A stretch of DNA of 64,000 nt from Streptomyces sp. AM 2-1-1 (GTDB taxonomy: Bacteria; Actinomycetota; Actinomycetes; Streptomycetales; Streptomycetaceae). Positions 36,449 through 45,285 of this stretch are shown piece by piece. Made by a program: the position numbers and the translations under genes. The stretch spans positions 3,862,501 to 3,926,500 of the forward strand of contig NZ_CP119147.1 in the NCBI RefSeq assembly GCF_029167645.1. Reading direction: 5' to 3'. The notes under the pieces were generated by a model, which was not told the origin of the DNA, ran no database searches, and saw only the letters and a list, made by a program, of their open reading frames with translations. Position 1 is the first letter of the stretch. Each line of letters opens with the position of its first letter.

Positions 36449-37362
36449 GGCGCGGTCACCGTCCGGGAGTCGTCGTGGCGGGCGCTGTCGCGGCCGGAGT
36501 CGGTGATCGTCAGGGCCGGGGCGTCGGGGGACCGGAGGTGGGCGAGCAGCAGTTCCTCCAGGGAAGGGGCGGCGACCGCCCAGGCGTCACGGTCCACCGG
36601 GCCTTCGGGCCTGACCAGTGCGGTGAGCTGACGGCCCGTGGTGCGCGACTCGACCACCGTGTGCGGGGCGAGGTCGGCGGCCTGCCCGGTGAGGACGGCG
36701 TGCGCCGCGAGGATCTCCTCGGTGCCACCGGCGAGCCGGATCCGGCCGCCGTCGACGAGGAGGAGGTGGTCGCAGGCGCCCTCCAGCTCGGTGAGAACGT
36801 GCGAGGACATGACGATGGTGGTCCCCCGGTCGGCGGCATCCGCCATCAGCAGCCCCATCAACCGGTGGCGCACCAGCGGATCGAGATCGGCCATCGGCTC
36901 GTCCAGCAGCAGCAGTTCGGGCCGCTTGCCGAGGGCGAGCGCGAGAGCGAGGCGGGTGCGTGAACCGCCGGAGAGCGTGCGCACCCTGGATCCGCGCGGG
37001 AGGTCTTCGACGAAGCGCCCGGCGGCCTTGGCGTCCCAGGTGCCGGGGTTGAGGTCGGCGCCCGTCCGCAGGGTCTCCGCCACGGTCAACTGTCCGTAGA
37101 GCGGCTTCTCCTGGGCCACGTACCCGATGCGTGCGCGGGCTTCGGCGGGGGTGGTGCCGAGCACCCTCAGCGTTCCCTCGGCGGGGCGGAGCAGCCCGGC
37201 GGCGAGGGCGAGCAGGGTGGACTTGCCGGCCCCGTTGGAGCCGACCAGGGCGGAGACCCGCCCTGCGGGCAGCCGGAAGGAGCAGTGGCGCAGGGCCCAG
37301 TGCTCCTTCCCGCGCCGGTAGGTCGTGCCGAGGCCGTCGGCCTCGATCGCGGCGACTGTCAT
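36445..37362 (-). CDS. ABC transporter ATPase
   Basis: 305 residues. Walker A GSNGAGKST, signature TLSGGSRTRLALALALG, Walker B LLLLDEPMADLDP, switch His in VMSSHVLTELEG. A C-terminal 90-residue extension resembles the DUF4162-like tails of drug/peptide exporter ATPases. ATG at 37362 overlaps the GntR stop (ATGA). Works with the permease encoded next. Confidence 0.92.
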   Translation of the reverse strand: MTVAAIEADGLGTTYRRGKEHWALRHCSFRLPAGRVSALVGSNGAGKSTLLALAAGLLRPAEGTLRVLGTTPAEARARIGYVAQEKPLYGQLTVAETLRTGADLNPGTWDAKAAGRFVEDLPRGSRVRTLSGGSRTRLALALALGKRPELLLLDEPMADLDPLVRHRLMGLLMADAADRGTTIVMSSHVLTELEGACDHLLLVDGGRIRLAGGTEEILAAHAVLTGQAADLAPHTVVESRTTGRQLTALVRPEGPVDRDAWAVAAPSLEELLLAHLRSPDAPALTITDSGRDSARHDDSRTVTAP

Positions 37363-37772
37363 GCGTTCGTTTCCCCCTCGAATGCGCTGTCCAGAAGCGT
37401 GCTGAAGAGTGCGCTCATGTCGTCCCGGTCCCAACCTGCGTCGCGTGCCTGGCCGACCCAGTCGGCGAGTGCGGAACGGAGCGGGGTGTCCACCGCGGCC
37501 GCCGCGCCGCCGCCCAGGGTGCGCCGCACGAAGGTGCCGAGGCCGCGCCGGGCCTCGACCAGCCCTTCGCGTTCCAGCTCGCGGTAGGCCTTGAGCACCG
37601 TGTTCGGGTTGATCGCGGTCGCTTCGACGACCTCGCGCGCGGTGGGCAGCCGGTCCCCCGGCTCCAGCACGCCCAATCGGAGTGCCTGTTTGGTCTGCTG
37701 CACGATCTGCAGGTAGGTGGCGATACCGCTGCGCCGGTCGATGCGGAACTCGACCGCTGCGGACCCTGCCAT
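37359..37772 (-). CDS. GntR regulator, YtrA subfamily
   Basis: 137 residues. A winged helix of GntR type (SGIATYLQIVQQTKQALRLG, LPTAREVVEATAINPNTVLK, AYRELEREGLV) with a short C-terminal effector or dimerisation part, the size of YtrA proteins that autoregulate an ABC transporter. It is first in a three-gene operon with ATGA overlaps throughout. A palindrome 13 bases upstream is the likely operator. Confidence 0.93.
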   Translation of the reverse strand: MAGSAAVEFRIDRRSGIATYLQIVQQTKQALRLGVLEPGDRLPTAREVVEATAINPNTVLKAYRELEREGLVEARRGLGTFVRRTLGGGAAAAVDTPLRSALADWVGQARDAGWDRDDMSALFSTLLDSAFEGETNA

Positions 37773-37784
37773 GCGTTCACCGCC

Positions 37785-37808
37785 CTTTCACTAATTAAGT
37801 AGTGAAAG
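37785..37808. promoter_or_regulatory. YtrA-type operator palindrome
   Basis: CTTTCACTA-N6-TAGTGAAAG, a perfect 9-bp inverted repeat around an AT-rich core, 13 bases before the GntR start codon. AT-rich palindromes of this kind are the usual sites for autorepression by YtrA regulators. It probably overlaps the promoter. Confidence 0.85.
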
Positions 37809-37822
37809 ACTGGTGGAAAAGA

Positions 37823-37850
37823 GGGGGCGGCGTCAAGTGACGCCGCCCCC
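37823..37850 (-). terminator. Rho-independent terminator of mshD
   Basis: A perfect 13-bp G+C-rich stem (37823-37835 with 37838-37850) with a 2-base centre. On the minus strand it is followed by TCTTTTCC, a U-rich tail. It lies 73 bases after the mshD stop and before the GntR operon. Confidence 0.87.
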
Positions 37851-37922
37851 GGGGCGGTTCGACAGCGCTGCGGACCGTCCGGCCGCCGCGCACAGGAGGT
37901 GATGGACCGCCAGGGCAGCGGG

Positions 37923-38846
37923 TTACGACTCCGTGCGGTACATCAGGTCCACCTCGTGGGTGGTGAAGCCCATCCGCTCGTACACCGTCACGGCCGCCAC
38001 GTTGTCCGCGTCCACGTACAGCATCGCGACGGGCAGGCCCTCGGACGCCAGGTGGCGCAGTCCGGTGGCGGTCAGCGCCTTGCCGAGGCCGCCGCCCTGC
38101 GCGTCGGGCCGGATGCCGACCACGTACACCTCGCCCAGCTGCTCCTCGGCGTGCACCTTCGTCCAGTGGAAGCCGATGAGCTCACCGTCGCGCTCGGCCA
38201 GGAAGAAGCCCTTCGGGTCGAACCAGGACTCGGCCTTGCGGTCGTCCAGGTCCCGCTGGGTGAGGGCGCCCTGCTCCGGGTGGTGGGCGAACGCGGCGCT
38301 GTTCACCGCGAGCCAGGCGGTGTCGTCCTGGCCGGGCACGAAGGTGCGCACGGTGACGCCCTCGGGCAGCACCGGCTCCGGGACGTCGAGCGGGACCAGG
38401 GGGCGCCGGAGCTGGCGCAGTTCGCGGAAGAGGCTGAGCCCGAGCACCTGCGAGAGGTGGCGGGCGGCCGGGCCGCCGCCGTGCGCCCACACCCGCAGCC
38501 GCTTGCCGCTGGCTGCGAGCAGGGCGGCGCCCAGGGCCCGCCCGTGGCCGAGGCCGCGCTGTTCGGGGAGGACGACGAGCTCGGCGGCCGGGGCCTCCAC
38601 GGGGTCGGTGTCCTCCAGCTGCGCGTACCCGGCCAGGACGCCGCCGCTGGTCAGCAACAGGTGGCGGACGCCGGGGCGGTGGCCGCCCCGGAGGTAGAGC
38701 CGTCCCTGTTCGGAGACCGCCTGCCGGCCGTCCGTCCGGGCGGCCTCCGCGAGCAGGTCGAGTACGGCGTCGGCCTGGCCGGGGGCGAGCACGTCCAGCG
38801 TCTGGATCTCGCGGCCGGGCGCGGGGAGGGGTACGTCAGTCGTCAT
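37923..38846 (-). CDS. mshD: Mycothiol synthase MshD
   Basis: 307 residues with two GNAT domains, as in MshD. The C-terminal domain carries the active acetyl-CoA loop (VYVVGIRPDAQGGGLGKALTATG) and the ending AVTVYERMGFTTHEVDLMY. It transfers acetyl from acetyl-CoA to Cys-GlcN-Ins in the last step of mycothiol synthesis, the main thiol of actinobacteria. ATG at 38846. Monocistronic; followed by a clear terminator. Confidence 0.94.
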   Translation of the reverse strand: MTTDVPLPAPGREIQTLDVLAPGQADAVLDLLAEAARTDGRQAVSEQGRLYLRGGHRPGVRHLLLTSGGVLAGYAQLEDTDPVEAPAAELVVLPEQRGLGHGRALGAALLAASGKRLRVWAHGGGPAARHLSQVLGLSLFRELRQLRRPLVPLDVPEPVLPEGVTVRTFVPGQDDTAWLAVNSAAFAHHPEQGALTQRDLDDRKAESWFDPKGFFLAERDGELIGFHWTKVHAEEQLGEVYVVGIRPDAQGGGLGKALTATGLRHLASEGLPVAMLYVDADNVAAVTVYERMGFTTHEVDLMYRTES

Positions 38847-38970
38847 ACGGACGAGCGTACGGCGGACGGCCCGCCCGGTGGCGGTACGGGCGGGGTGACG
38901 GCCACCGGGGGCCGTCCCGGGCCGCCGGAATCCGATTGTCGTCGGTCACCGGTTCGGACAGGGAACCGGC

Positions 38971-39248
38971 ATGGTGAGGGGGAGCGAGAACGGCCTCAGG
39001 GGCCGGCGCGCGGACAACCTCCCGGTTCCGCGGGCCGAGCTCCACGAGGACGCGGTCAACTCCCCGCGGTCCACCGGCGCCCCGTGGCGGCCGACGGTGA
39101 CGGGACGTAGGACTCGCGGCTGGTGACGGTCGACGGGGGCGCGACGAAGGCGCCGTTCTCCGTGGTGGAGCTGGGCGGCGGCGCGCTGATCGGGAGTGCG
39201 GCGCTCCGGGGCCTCGACACCCACCACCGGAAGGCAACCAGCTCGTAA
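38971..39248 (+). pseudogene. Decayed GNAT acetyltransferase remnant
   Basis: Frame 1 from the ATG at 38971 gives LRGRRADNLPVPRAELHEDA and GAPWRPTV, resembling the start of RimJ/RimL-type acetyltransferases, and stops at 39126. A second frame (in phase with 39120) gives LVTVDGGATKAPFSVVELGG and then LIGSAALRGLDTHHRKA, the acetyltransferase strand that should follow, and stops at 39248. The acetyl-CoA-binding half is missing. So a former gene has a frameshift and a truncation. It fills most of the 522 bases between mshD and the nucleotidase gene. Confidence 0.6.
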
Positions 39249-39304
39249 CCTCGAAACCCTGTCGCGCTACGCGCGTTGACCCTAGGCTGCGGCACACACG
39301 GCAC

Positions 39305-39350
39305 ACGCATGTCAACACCACGCATGTCACCACCACGCACCTCACGCTGG
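39305..39350 (+). repeat. 15-bp direct repeats upstream of the 5'-nucleotidase
   Basis: ACGCATGTCAACACC (39305-39319) and ACGCATGTCACCACC (39320-39334) differ by one base; a third diverged copy follows. They sit just before the ribosome site of the nucleotidase gene. The 15-base spacing excludes a PHO box (11-base units). Confidence 0.6.
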
Positions 39351-39368
39351 ACACTCACAAGGGGACCG

Positions 39369-41195
39369 ATGTCAGCGACTGTGAAGAAGAACCGCGCCGC
39401 CCGGCGGCTGATGGCCCTGGCGGCCGGTGTGGCCACGGTGAGCGCGCTCGCCGCGCTGCCGGCCGGCGCCCATGACCGCGGGAACGGCCACGGAAACGGC
39501 TCCGGCCACGGCCACGGTCAGCCGTCCCGCACGGTCGACGTGCAGCTGCTCTCCTTCAACGACCTGCACGGCAATCTGGAGCCGCCGACCGGCTCGTCCG
39601 GCACGGTCTCCGAGATCCAGCCCGACGGCACCGTGAAGTCGGTGACCGCGGGTGGCGTCGAGTACCTCGCCTCCTCGCTGCGCACCGCCCGCCAGGGGCA
39701 CCCGTACTCCGTCACGGCGGCCGGCGGCGACATGGTGGGCGCGAGCCCGCTGCTCTCCGGCCTCTTCCACGACGAGCCCACGATCGAGGCGCTCAACGGA
39801 CTGGACCTGGACGTCACGGCGGTCGGCAACCACGAGTTCGACGAGGGCATCGGCGAGCTGACCCGCCTCCAGAACGGCGGCTGCCACCCGGTCGACGGCT
39901 GCTACGAGAAGGGCACGAAGTTCCAGGGCGCGGACTTCCCCTACCTCGCGGCCAACGTCACCGGCGAGAAGACCGGCAAGCCGGTCCTCAAGCCGTACTA
40001 CGTGTGGAAGAAGAACGGCGTCAAGATCGGCTTCATCGGGGTGACCCTGGAGGGTACGCCGAACATCGTCACCGCCAACGGCGTCAAGGGACTCCGGTTC
40101 CACGACGAGATCGAGACGGTCAACAAGTACGCCAAGGAGCTGGACCGCCAGGGCGTCAAGTCGATCGTCGCGCTGATCCACGAGGGCGGGGCCCCGGCCT
40201 CCGGCTCGTACAACTACGACTGCGACAGCGCGGGTGCCGGCGCCGGTGTCTCCGGCCCGATCGTGGACATCGCCAAGGGCATCAGCCCGAAGGTCGACGC
40301 CCTCGTCACCGGTCACACCCACACCGCGTACGTCTGCACCATCCCCGACCCGGCGGGCAAGCCGCGCATGGTCACCTCGGCCGCGTCCTTCGGCAAGCTC
40401 TACACGGACACGACCCTCACCTACGACCGCCGCACCGACGACATCGTGCGCACGTCGGTGAAGTCGGCGAACCACGTCGTCAGCCGCAACCAGGCCAAGG
40501 CCTCCGACATGACCGCGCTCATCGCCCGCTGGAACGCGCTGGCCGCGCCGATCGCGAGCCGTCCGCAGGGCTACATCAGCGCCGACATCAACGGCCGCGG
40601 CTCCACCGCCCTGGAGAAGCCGCTCGGCAACCTGATCGCCGACGCCCAGCGGGAGGGTCTGGCCGCCGCCGACCAGGGCGGCGCGCAGGTCGCCTTCATG
40701 AACCCGGGCGGCATCCGCGCCGACCTCGTCCACGCCAGCGCCTCCGGCGAGGGCGACGGGGTGGTGACGTACGGCGAGTCGTTCACCGTGCAGCCGTTCA
40801 CCAACATGATGAACGTCGTCGACCTGTCCGGCGCCAACCTGATCGCCGCGCTCCAGCAGCAGGTCAGCGGCTTGAACGAGGCCAGCCCGAAGATCCTCCA
40901 GATCTCGCGGGGCCTCACCTACACGCTCGACCTGACGAAGGCGGGCGCCGCCCGCGTCTCCGCGAGCAGCATCAAGCTGAACGGCGAGGCGATCGACCCG
41001 GCGAAGACCTACCGCGTCGCGATGAACGAGTTCCTCGCGGGCGGCGGCGACGGCTTCCCGGCCCTCGCCCTCGGCACGAACAAGCTGGTCGGCCCCTCCG
41101 ACCTGGACCTGTTCAACGCCTACCTCGCGGCCCACTCCACGGCGGCCGCCCCGCTGGCCCCGCCGGCCACGGACCGGATCACGATCGTGCAGTAG
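39369..41195 (+). CDS. Secreted 5'-nucleotidase / 2',3'-cyclic phosphodiesterase
   Basis: 608 residues. A signal peptide (RRLMALAAGVATVSALAALP, then AGA) is followed by a His/Gly-rich spacer. The metallophosphatase domain shows LLSFNDLHGNLEP, AAGGDMVGASPLLSG, VGNHEFDEG, and VTGHTHTAYVC. The C-terminal substrate domain has FMNPGGIRADLV and NEFLAGGGDGF. It dephosphorylates extracellular nucleotides, supplying phosphate and nucleosides. ATG at 39369 is preceded by AAGGGG. Monocistronic with a terminator behind it. Confidence 0.94.
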   Translation: MSATVKKNRAARRLMALAAGVATVSALAALPAGAHDRGNGHGNGSGHGHGQPSRTVDVQLLSFNDLHGNLEPPTGSSGTVSEIQPDGTVKSVTAGGVEYLASSLRTARQGHPYSVTAAGGDMVGASPLLSGLFHDEPTIEALNGLDLDVTAVGNHEFDEGIGELTRLQNGGCHPVDGCYEKGTKFQGADFPYLAANVTGEKTGKPVLKPYYVWKKNGVKIGFIGVTLEGTPNIVTANGVKGLRFHDEIETVNKYAKELDRQGVKSIVALIHEGGAPASGSYNYDCDSAGAGAGVSGPIVDIAKGISPKVDALVTGHTHTAYVCTIPDPAGKPRMVTSAASFGKLYTDTTLTYDRRTDDIVRTSVKSANHVVSRNQAKASDMTALIARWNALAAPIASRPQGYISADINGRGSTALEKPLGNLIADAQREGLAAADQGGAQVAFMNPGGIRADLVHASASGEGDGVVTYGESFTVQPFTNMMNVVDLSGANLIAALQQQVSGLNEASPKILQISRGLTYTLDLTKAGAARVSASSIKLNGEAIDPAKTYRVAMNEFLAGGGDGFPALALGTNKLVGPSDLDLFNAYLAAHSTAAAPLAPPATDRITIVQ

Positions 41196-41213
41196 TCCGC
41201 ACGGAACGCTCCG

Positions 41214-41245
41214 GGGGCGGTGGGCCGAGGCCGGCCCGCCGCCCC
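41214..41245. terminator. Terminator between convergent nucleotidase and CoA-transferase genes
   Basis: A 14-bp stem with one G-T pair (41214-41227 with 41232-41245), loop AGGC, followed by TTTGT on the plus strand. Confidence 0.82.
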
Positions 41246-41261
41246 TTTGTCCGTGCCGTCT

Positions 41262-42623
41262 TCAGACCCAGCGGGCCGGGTCACTGCCCCAGGGGGTCGG
41301 GGCCTGCCTCCACCTCCCGGGGGCACCGGCGTACTGGACCGGGGGCAGGGCGTGGGAGAGCAGTCCGTAGGACGACGGGGTCTCGGTGAGCCAGGGGGCG
41401 GGGTCGTAGCCGTGGCCTTCGGCGGGGACGGCGTCGATGCCGTGCAGCAGCCAGGACGCGGTGCCCGCCAGGGAGAGGCGGAGGTGGCGCCCACCGCCGT
41501 CGGCGCGGCGGTCGCTCAGCGCGCGCAGGACGGCGGCGGCGAGCAGGTAGCCCGTCGCGTGGTCCAGTGCCTGCGCGGGCAGTGCGCCGGGGCTTCCGTC
41601 GACCGTCGCCTCGACGGCGGCGATGCCGGTACCGGCCTGGACCAGGCTGTCGAAGCCGCGCCGCTTCGACCACGGACCACTCCATCCCCAGGCGCAGAGC
41701 TGGGCGACGATCAGTCCGGGGCGCCGGGCGAGGAGTGCGTCGGGGCTCAGGCCGAGCCGGTCGAGCGAGCCGGGCCGGTAGCCGGTGACCACCACGTCCG
41801 CCTCCCGGAGAAGCTCCTCGAAGGCCTGCGCGTCGGCGGGAGCCGCGAGGTCCAGCAGCGTCGAGCGCTTGCCCGGCCCGGTGTCGGCGTGCGCGTCCCG
41901 GTCCTCCTGGAGCCAGGGGGCGTCCACCCGCAGCACATCGGCGCCGAGCAGGGCGAGCGTGCGGGTGGCGACGGGGCCGGAGATGGTGCGGGTGAGGTCC
42001 AGGACCCGTACGCCGTCGGCCGGAAGGGCGGCGGGTGCCAGGGGCCGTGAGCCGCCTTCGCCGACGCGCGCCGTCTCGATCAACGGCAGCCCCGCCGGTG
42101 CGGGTTCGGGGGCCACGGCCACCGCGAGGCCACCCGCGGCGTAGACGGTCTCCTGGACCTCCAGCGACGGGCGCACGGCCAGGTCCTTCGCGACCACGTC
42201 CACGAGAGCCCGGTCCTGACCGGAGCCCGTGATGCCGAGCGCGCGGATCAACCGGGCCCGGTGGTGCGGGTAGTTGGCGTGCGTACGGACCCAGCCGTCG
42301 GCCGTCCGCCAGAACCGGGACAACGGGGCGAAGGAGGTGGGCGTGCGGCCATTGACCCGCAGGTGGCGTTCGCTGACGAACGCGGTCGCCACCGCCGCCT
42401 CGTCCACCCGTACGGCCGGGACCGGTATGCCGTTGCGGAGCGCGAGGAGTTCCGCCGCCGCGAGCGAGGCGCTTCCCACACTGGCGCGGGCGAGTTCGCG
42501 TACCGGCAGCCGGGACGGCAGGACCGCTCCGGCTCCCAGGTAGGAGACCCCCGGCACCAGTTCGCTCCGGCCCCCCAGTGCAGCCCAGGCATGTGCGGTC
42601 GCGGCGTCCTCGGTGTGCGTCAT
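41262..42623 (-). CDS. CoA-transferase family III (CaiB/BaiF) protein
   Basis: 453 residues. The family III core is visible from the middle of the protein: VRVLDLTRTISGPVATRTLA, ADVLRVDAPW, GPGKRSTLLDLAAP, DVVVTGYRPGSLDRLGL and IVAQLCAWGWSGPW. The N-terminal 200 residues are a second, degenerate CaiB-like half, so the protein may be a fused or pseudo-dimeric form; homologous S. coelicolor genes are annotated as racemase/CoA-transferase. Substrate unknown. ATG at 42623. Confidence 0.82.
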   Translation of the reverse strand: MTHTEDAATAHAWAALGGRSELVPGVSYLGAGAVLPSRLPVRELARASVGSASLAAAELLALRNGIPVPAVRVDEAAVATAFVSERHLRVNGRTPTSFAPLSRFWRTADGWVRTHANYPHHRARLIRALGITGSGQDRALVDVVAKDLAVRPSLEVQETVYAAGGLAVAVAPEPAPAGLPLIETARVGEGGSRPLAPAALPADGVRVLDLTRTISGPVATRTLALLGADVLRVDAPWLQEDRDAHADTGPGKRSTLLDLAAPADAQAFEELLREADVVVTGYRPGSLDRLGLSPDALLARRPGLIVAQLCAWGWSGPWSKRRGFDSLVQAGTGIAAVEATVDGSPGALPAQALDHATGYLLAAAVLRALSDRRADGGGRHLRLSLAGTASWLLHGIDAVPAEGHGYDPAPWLTETPSSYGLLSHALPPVQYAGAPGRWRQAPTPWGSDPARWV

Positions 42624-42851
42624 CGGGCCATTATGCGAGAGGGGGCGCGCCCGGAGGGAGGAGATCCTGACCGCCGTGCTCCCGCCCGGGGAGCGCGGCG
42701 GCGCACGCCGCAGGTGGGGCCGCGGGCCGGGACCCGACGCCCGGGAGCGGCGACCGCTGACCGACCGCGGACCGGACACGCACCGAGCCCTTCCCCGCCC
42801 GGATACCCGGAGGCGGAGGGGTTCGGGGGGCCGTACGATTCCGGGTGGGAC

Positions 42852-42925
42852 GGGGCTCGTAGCGCAGCGGTTGTCGCGCCTTCACCACATGTGGGAGGAC
42901 GCCGGTTCGAATCCGGCCGGCTCCG
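42852..42925 (+). tRNA. tRNA-like element with atypical anticodon arm (CAU-like) and extended acceptor stem
   Basis: The T arm is perfect (GCCGG-TTCGAAT-CCGGC, 42901-42917). The D arm has stem GCGC/GCGC and loop AGCGGTTGTC with GG, preceded by TA at positions 8-9. The anticodon arm is irregular: stem TTCAC/GGGAG with an A-G mismatch, loop CACATGT placing CAT at 34-36 but with A instead of the universal U33. The 7-bp acceptor has a C-C mismatch if unbulged. With C42858 bulged, GGGACGGGGCT (42847-42857) pairs continuously with GGCTCCGTCCC (42919-42929), 11 bp. A TACGAT -10-like box (42834-42839) lies just upstream. Either a non-canonical tRNA, a tRNA-derived RNA or a decaying tRNA gene. Confidence 0.5.
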
Positions 42926-43026
42926 TCCCGCCTGCGTCCGGGGCCGTCGTGACGGTGCGGACACCGAGAGAGTGCCGCCGTCCTCGTGCGGCCCGGCGGG
43001 CCTCTCCGCTGCGGCGGAGGAGGCGG

Positions 43027-44442
43027 TCAGCAGCCGATCCCGGGAGGGGGCTGGGGCGCCCCGGGGAGGCGGATGACGGCCTCCGTGCCGTCGCCGTCCG
43101 CTGCCGGACGGAGGGAGACCTCGCCGCCGGACTGCTGGATCGAGCGGGCCACGATGGACAGGCCGAGCCCGGAGCCGGGGAGTTGCCGGGCGGAGGGGGA
43201 GCGCCAGAAGCGTTCGAAGACGTGCGGGAGGTCCTCGGCGGGGATGCCGGGCCCGTGGTCGCGTACCGTCAACTCGCCCCGGTCGAGGGTGACGTCGATG
43301 GTGCCCCGGGCCGGGCTGAACTTCACCGCGTTGTCGAGGACGTTGACGATCGCCCGCTGGAGCGCGGCCGGTTCGCCGCGTACGTACCAGGGGGCCAGTT
43401 CGGCGGTGATGGTCAGCTCGGGGCCCCGGAGCCGGGCGCGTCGCAGAGCGGTACGGGTGATGTCGTGGAGGCCCACCACCTCCAGCGGTCCGGGCTGGGC
43501 GGCGTCCGGGCGGGCGAGTTCCTGGAGGTCGCCGATGAGGGCGGCCAGCTCCGTCATCTGGGCGGTGACGGAGGCCATCAGGGCCTTGCGGTCGTCCGGC
43601 GGAATGGCCCGGCCGGTCTCCTCGCTCCTGGCCAGCAGCTCGATGTTGGTCCGCAACGAGGTCAGCGGGGTGCGCAGTTCGTGGCCGGCGTCGGCGATCA
43701 GCTGCGACTGGCGGTCGCGGGAGGTGGCGAGCGAGGCGGTCATCGAGTTGAAGGAGCGGGACAGCCGGGCGATCTCGTCCTCGCCCTCCACCGGGATGCG
43801 GACGGTCAGGTCCTCGGTGCGGGCCACGTGCTCGACGGCCAGGGTCAGTTCGTCCACCGGGCGCAGGCCTGAGCGGGCGACCCACGTACCGGCCGCTCCC
43901 GCGCCGACGACGCCGAGCCCGGAGACGGCGAGCAGCAGCCAGGCGAGCGCGGAGAGCGGGTCCGTCACTTCGCTCATCGGGCGGCCGATGGTGGCCGCCG
44001 CGTCGGTGGGGGGCCGGGTCAGCAGGTGGTAGGTGTAGACCCGCATGCGGACGCCGTTCTCGGCGGTCTCGGTGTGCAGGGCATCCCGCTCCCGGCCCTC
44101 GGCCACCGCGATGTCGGCGTCGGTGACCGGGAGCTCGGCGGAGTCGTCCGCAGCGCAGACGGCGCCGCTCGCATCGATGAGCTGGACGAAGACGCCCCCG
44201 ACGAAGGGCGGCATCTGCTGCTGGCCGCCACCGTTGCAGGAGGCGACCAGACCGGCCACGGAGTTGTCGCTCAGCCGGGAGCCGCGCAGCGACTCGTCCA
44301 TGCGGTGTTCCAGCTGCTGCTTGGTGACGAACCAGCAGGCCACCGCGACCGCCGCGACCGCGACGGCCACCGCGAGGGCGACCAGCAGGGCGAGGCGGGA
44401 CCGGAGCGGCAGGGAGCGGAGCCGGCGTACCAGGCGCCTCAC
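43027..44442 (-). CDS. cssS: Sensor histidine kinase, probably CssS
   Basis: 471 residues. Two membrane helices (about 18-38 and 165-190) enclose an extracytoplasmic domain with two Cys (ASCNGG, VCAADD). HAMP follows, then the phosphoacceptor His in [15 protein letters not shown] box [11 protein letters not shown]1 DHGPGIP, F box FERFWR and G2 GSGLGLSIV. The order kinase-regulator-HtrA protease matches what I recall as CssRS of Streptomyces, which responds to misfolded secreted proteins. The name is from synteny and memory. Start overlaps the regulator stop (ATGA). Confidence 0.88.
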   Translation of the reverse strand: MRRLVRRLRSLPLRSRLALLVALAVAVAVAAVAVACWFVTKQQLEHRMDESLRGSRLSDNSVAGLVASCNGGGQQQMPPFVGGVFVQLIDASGAVCAADDSAELPVTDADIAVAEGRERDALHTETAENGVRMRVYTYHLLTRPPTDAAATIGRPMSEVTDPLSALAWLLLAVSGLGVVGAGAAGTWVARSGLRPVDELTLAVEHVARTEDLTVRIPVEGEDEIARLSRSFNSMTASLATSRDRQSQLIADAGHELRTPLTSLRTNIELLARSEETGRAIPPDDRKALMASVTAQMTELAALIGDLQELARPDAAQPGPLEVVGLHDITRTALRRARLRGPELTITAELAPWYVRGEPAALQRAIVNVLDNAVKFSPARGTIDVTLDRGELTVRDHGPGIPAEDLPHVFERFWRSPSARQLPGSGLGLSIVARSIQQSGGEVSLRPAADGDGTEAVIRLPGAPQPPPGIGC

Positions 44443-45167
44443 CCCTCACCGCCGGAGCGCAGGGCGTACCCCACCCCGCGCACGGTGTGCACGAGGCGGG
44501 GTTCGCCACCGGCCTCGGTCTTCCGGCGCAGGTACATCACGTACACGTCCAGGGAGTTGGAGCTGGGCTCGAAGTCGAAGCCCCAGACGGCCTTGAGGAT
44601 CTGTTCACGGGTGAGGACCTGACGCGGGTGCGCGAGGAACATCTCCAGCAGGGTGAACTCGGTGCGGGTCAGCTCGACGGGGCGGGTGCCCCGGGTGACC
44701 TCGCGGGTGGCGAGGTCCATGCGCAGGTCGGCGAAGGAGAGCACGTCGTCGTCGGCGATGTCCGTGTTCGCCGCCGACGCGTAGTGGCTGCGGCGCAGCA
44801 GGGCGCGGATGCGGGCGAAGAGCTCGTCGAGTTCGAAGGGCTTGACGAGGTAGTCGTCGGCGCCCGCGTCGAGACCGGTGACCCGGTCGCCCACGGTGTC
44901 GCGGGCGGTGAGCATCAGGATGGGCGTGGTGGTCCCGGTGGCCCGGATGCGGCGTGCGGCGGTGAGGCCGTCCATCCGGGGCATCTGGATGTCCAGCACG
45001 ATGAGGTCGGGGTGGTACGCCTCGGCCTTGGTGAGGGCGTCGTATCCGTCGACCGCGACCTCGGTGGCGTACCCCTCGAACGCGAGGCTGCGCCGGAGCG
45101 CCTCGCGTACGGCGGGTTCGTCGTCGACGATCAGGATGCGCTGCGGATCGTCTTCGGCGGGGCTCAT
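44439..45167 (-). CDS. cssR: OmpR-family response regulator, probably CssR
   Basis: 242 residues. The receiver has the acidic pair in [12 protein letters not shown], phosphoacceptor Asp in [14 protein letters not shown], Thr in LMLTARD and Lys in YLVKPFEL. A winged-helix DNA-binding domain follows ([20 protein letters not shown], then VYVMYLRRK and [11 protein letters not shown]). Cotranscribed with the kinase; expected to control protease genes including the HtrA-like gene just upstream. ATG at 45167. Confidence 0.92.
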   Translation of the reverse strand: MSPAEDDPQRILIVDDEPAVREALRRSLAFEGYATEVAVDGYDALTKAEAYHPDLIVLDIQMPRMDGLTAARRIRATGTTTPILMLTARDTVGDRVTGLDAGADDYLVKPFELDELFARIRALLRRSHYASAANTDIADDDVLSFADLRMDLATREVTRGTRPVELTRTEFTLLEMFLAHPRQVLTREQILKAVWGFDFEPSSNSLDVYVMYLRRKTEAGGEPRLVHTVRGVGYALRSGGEG

Positions 45168-45285
45168 CGCTCGGCGTCCTCTTCTCGGTGCGGACCTCGG
45201 GGTCGGGGTGTCGTGCGGATGTTCTCAGCCTCGCACGCCGGGCGGGCGGACCGGGGGACACGGCGGCGACCGTCGGCGGAGGCGG

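Noticed and set aside
39305..39345. PHO box at the 5'-nucleotidase gene
   Set aside because: The direct repeats contain GTCA-like words, but the unit is 15 bases rather than 11.
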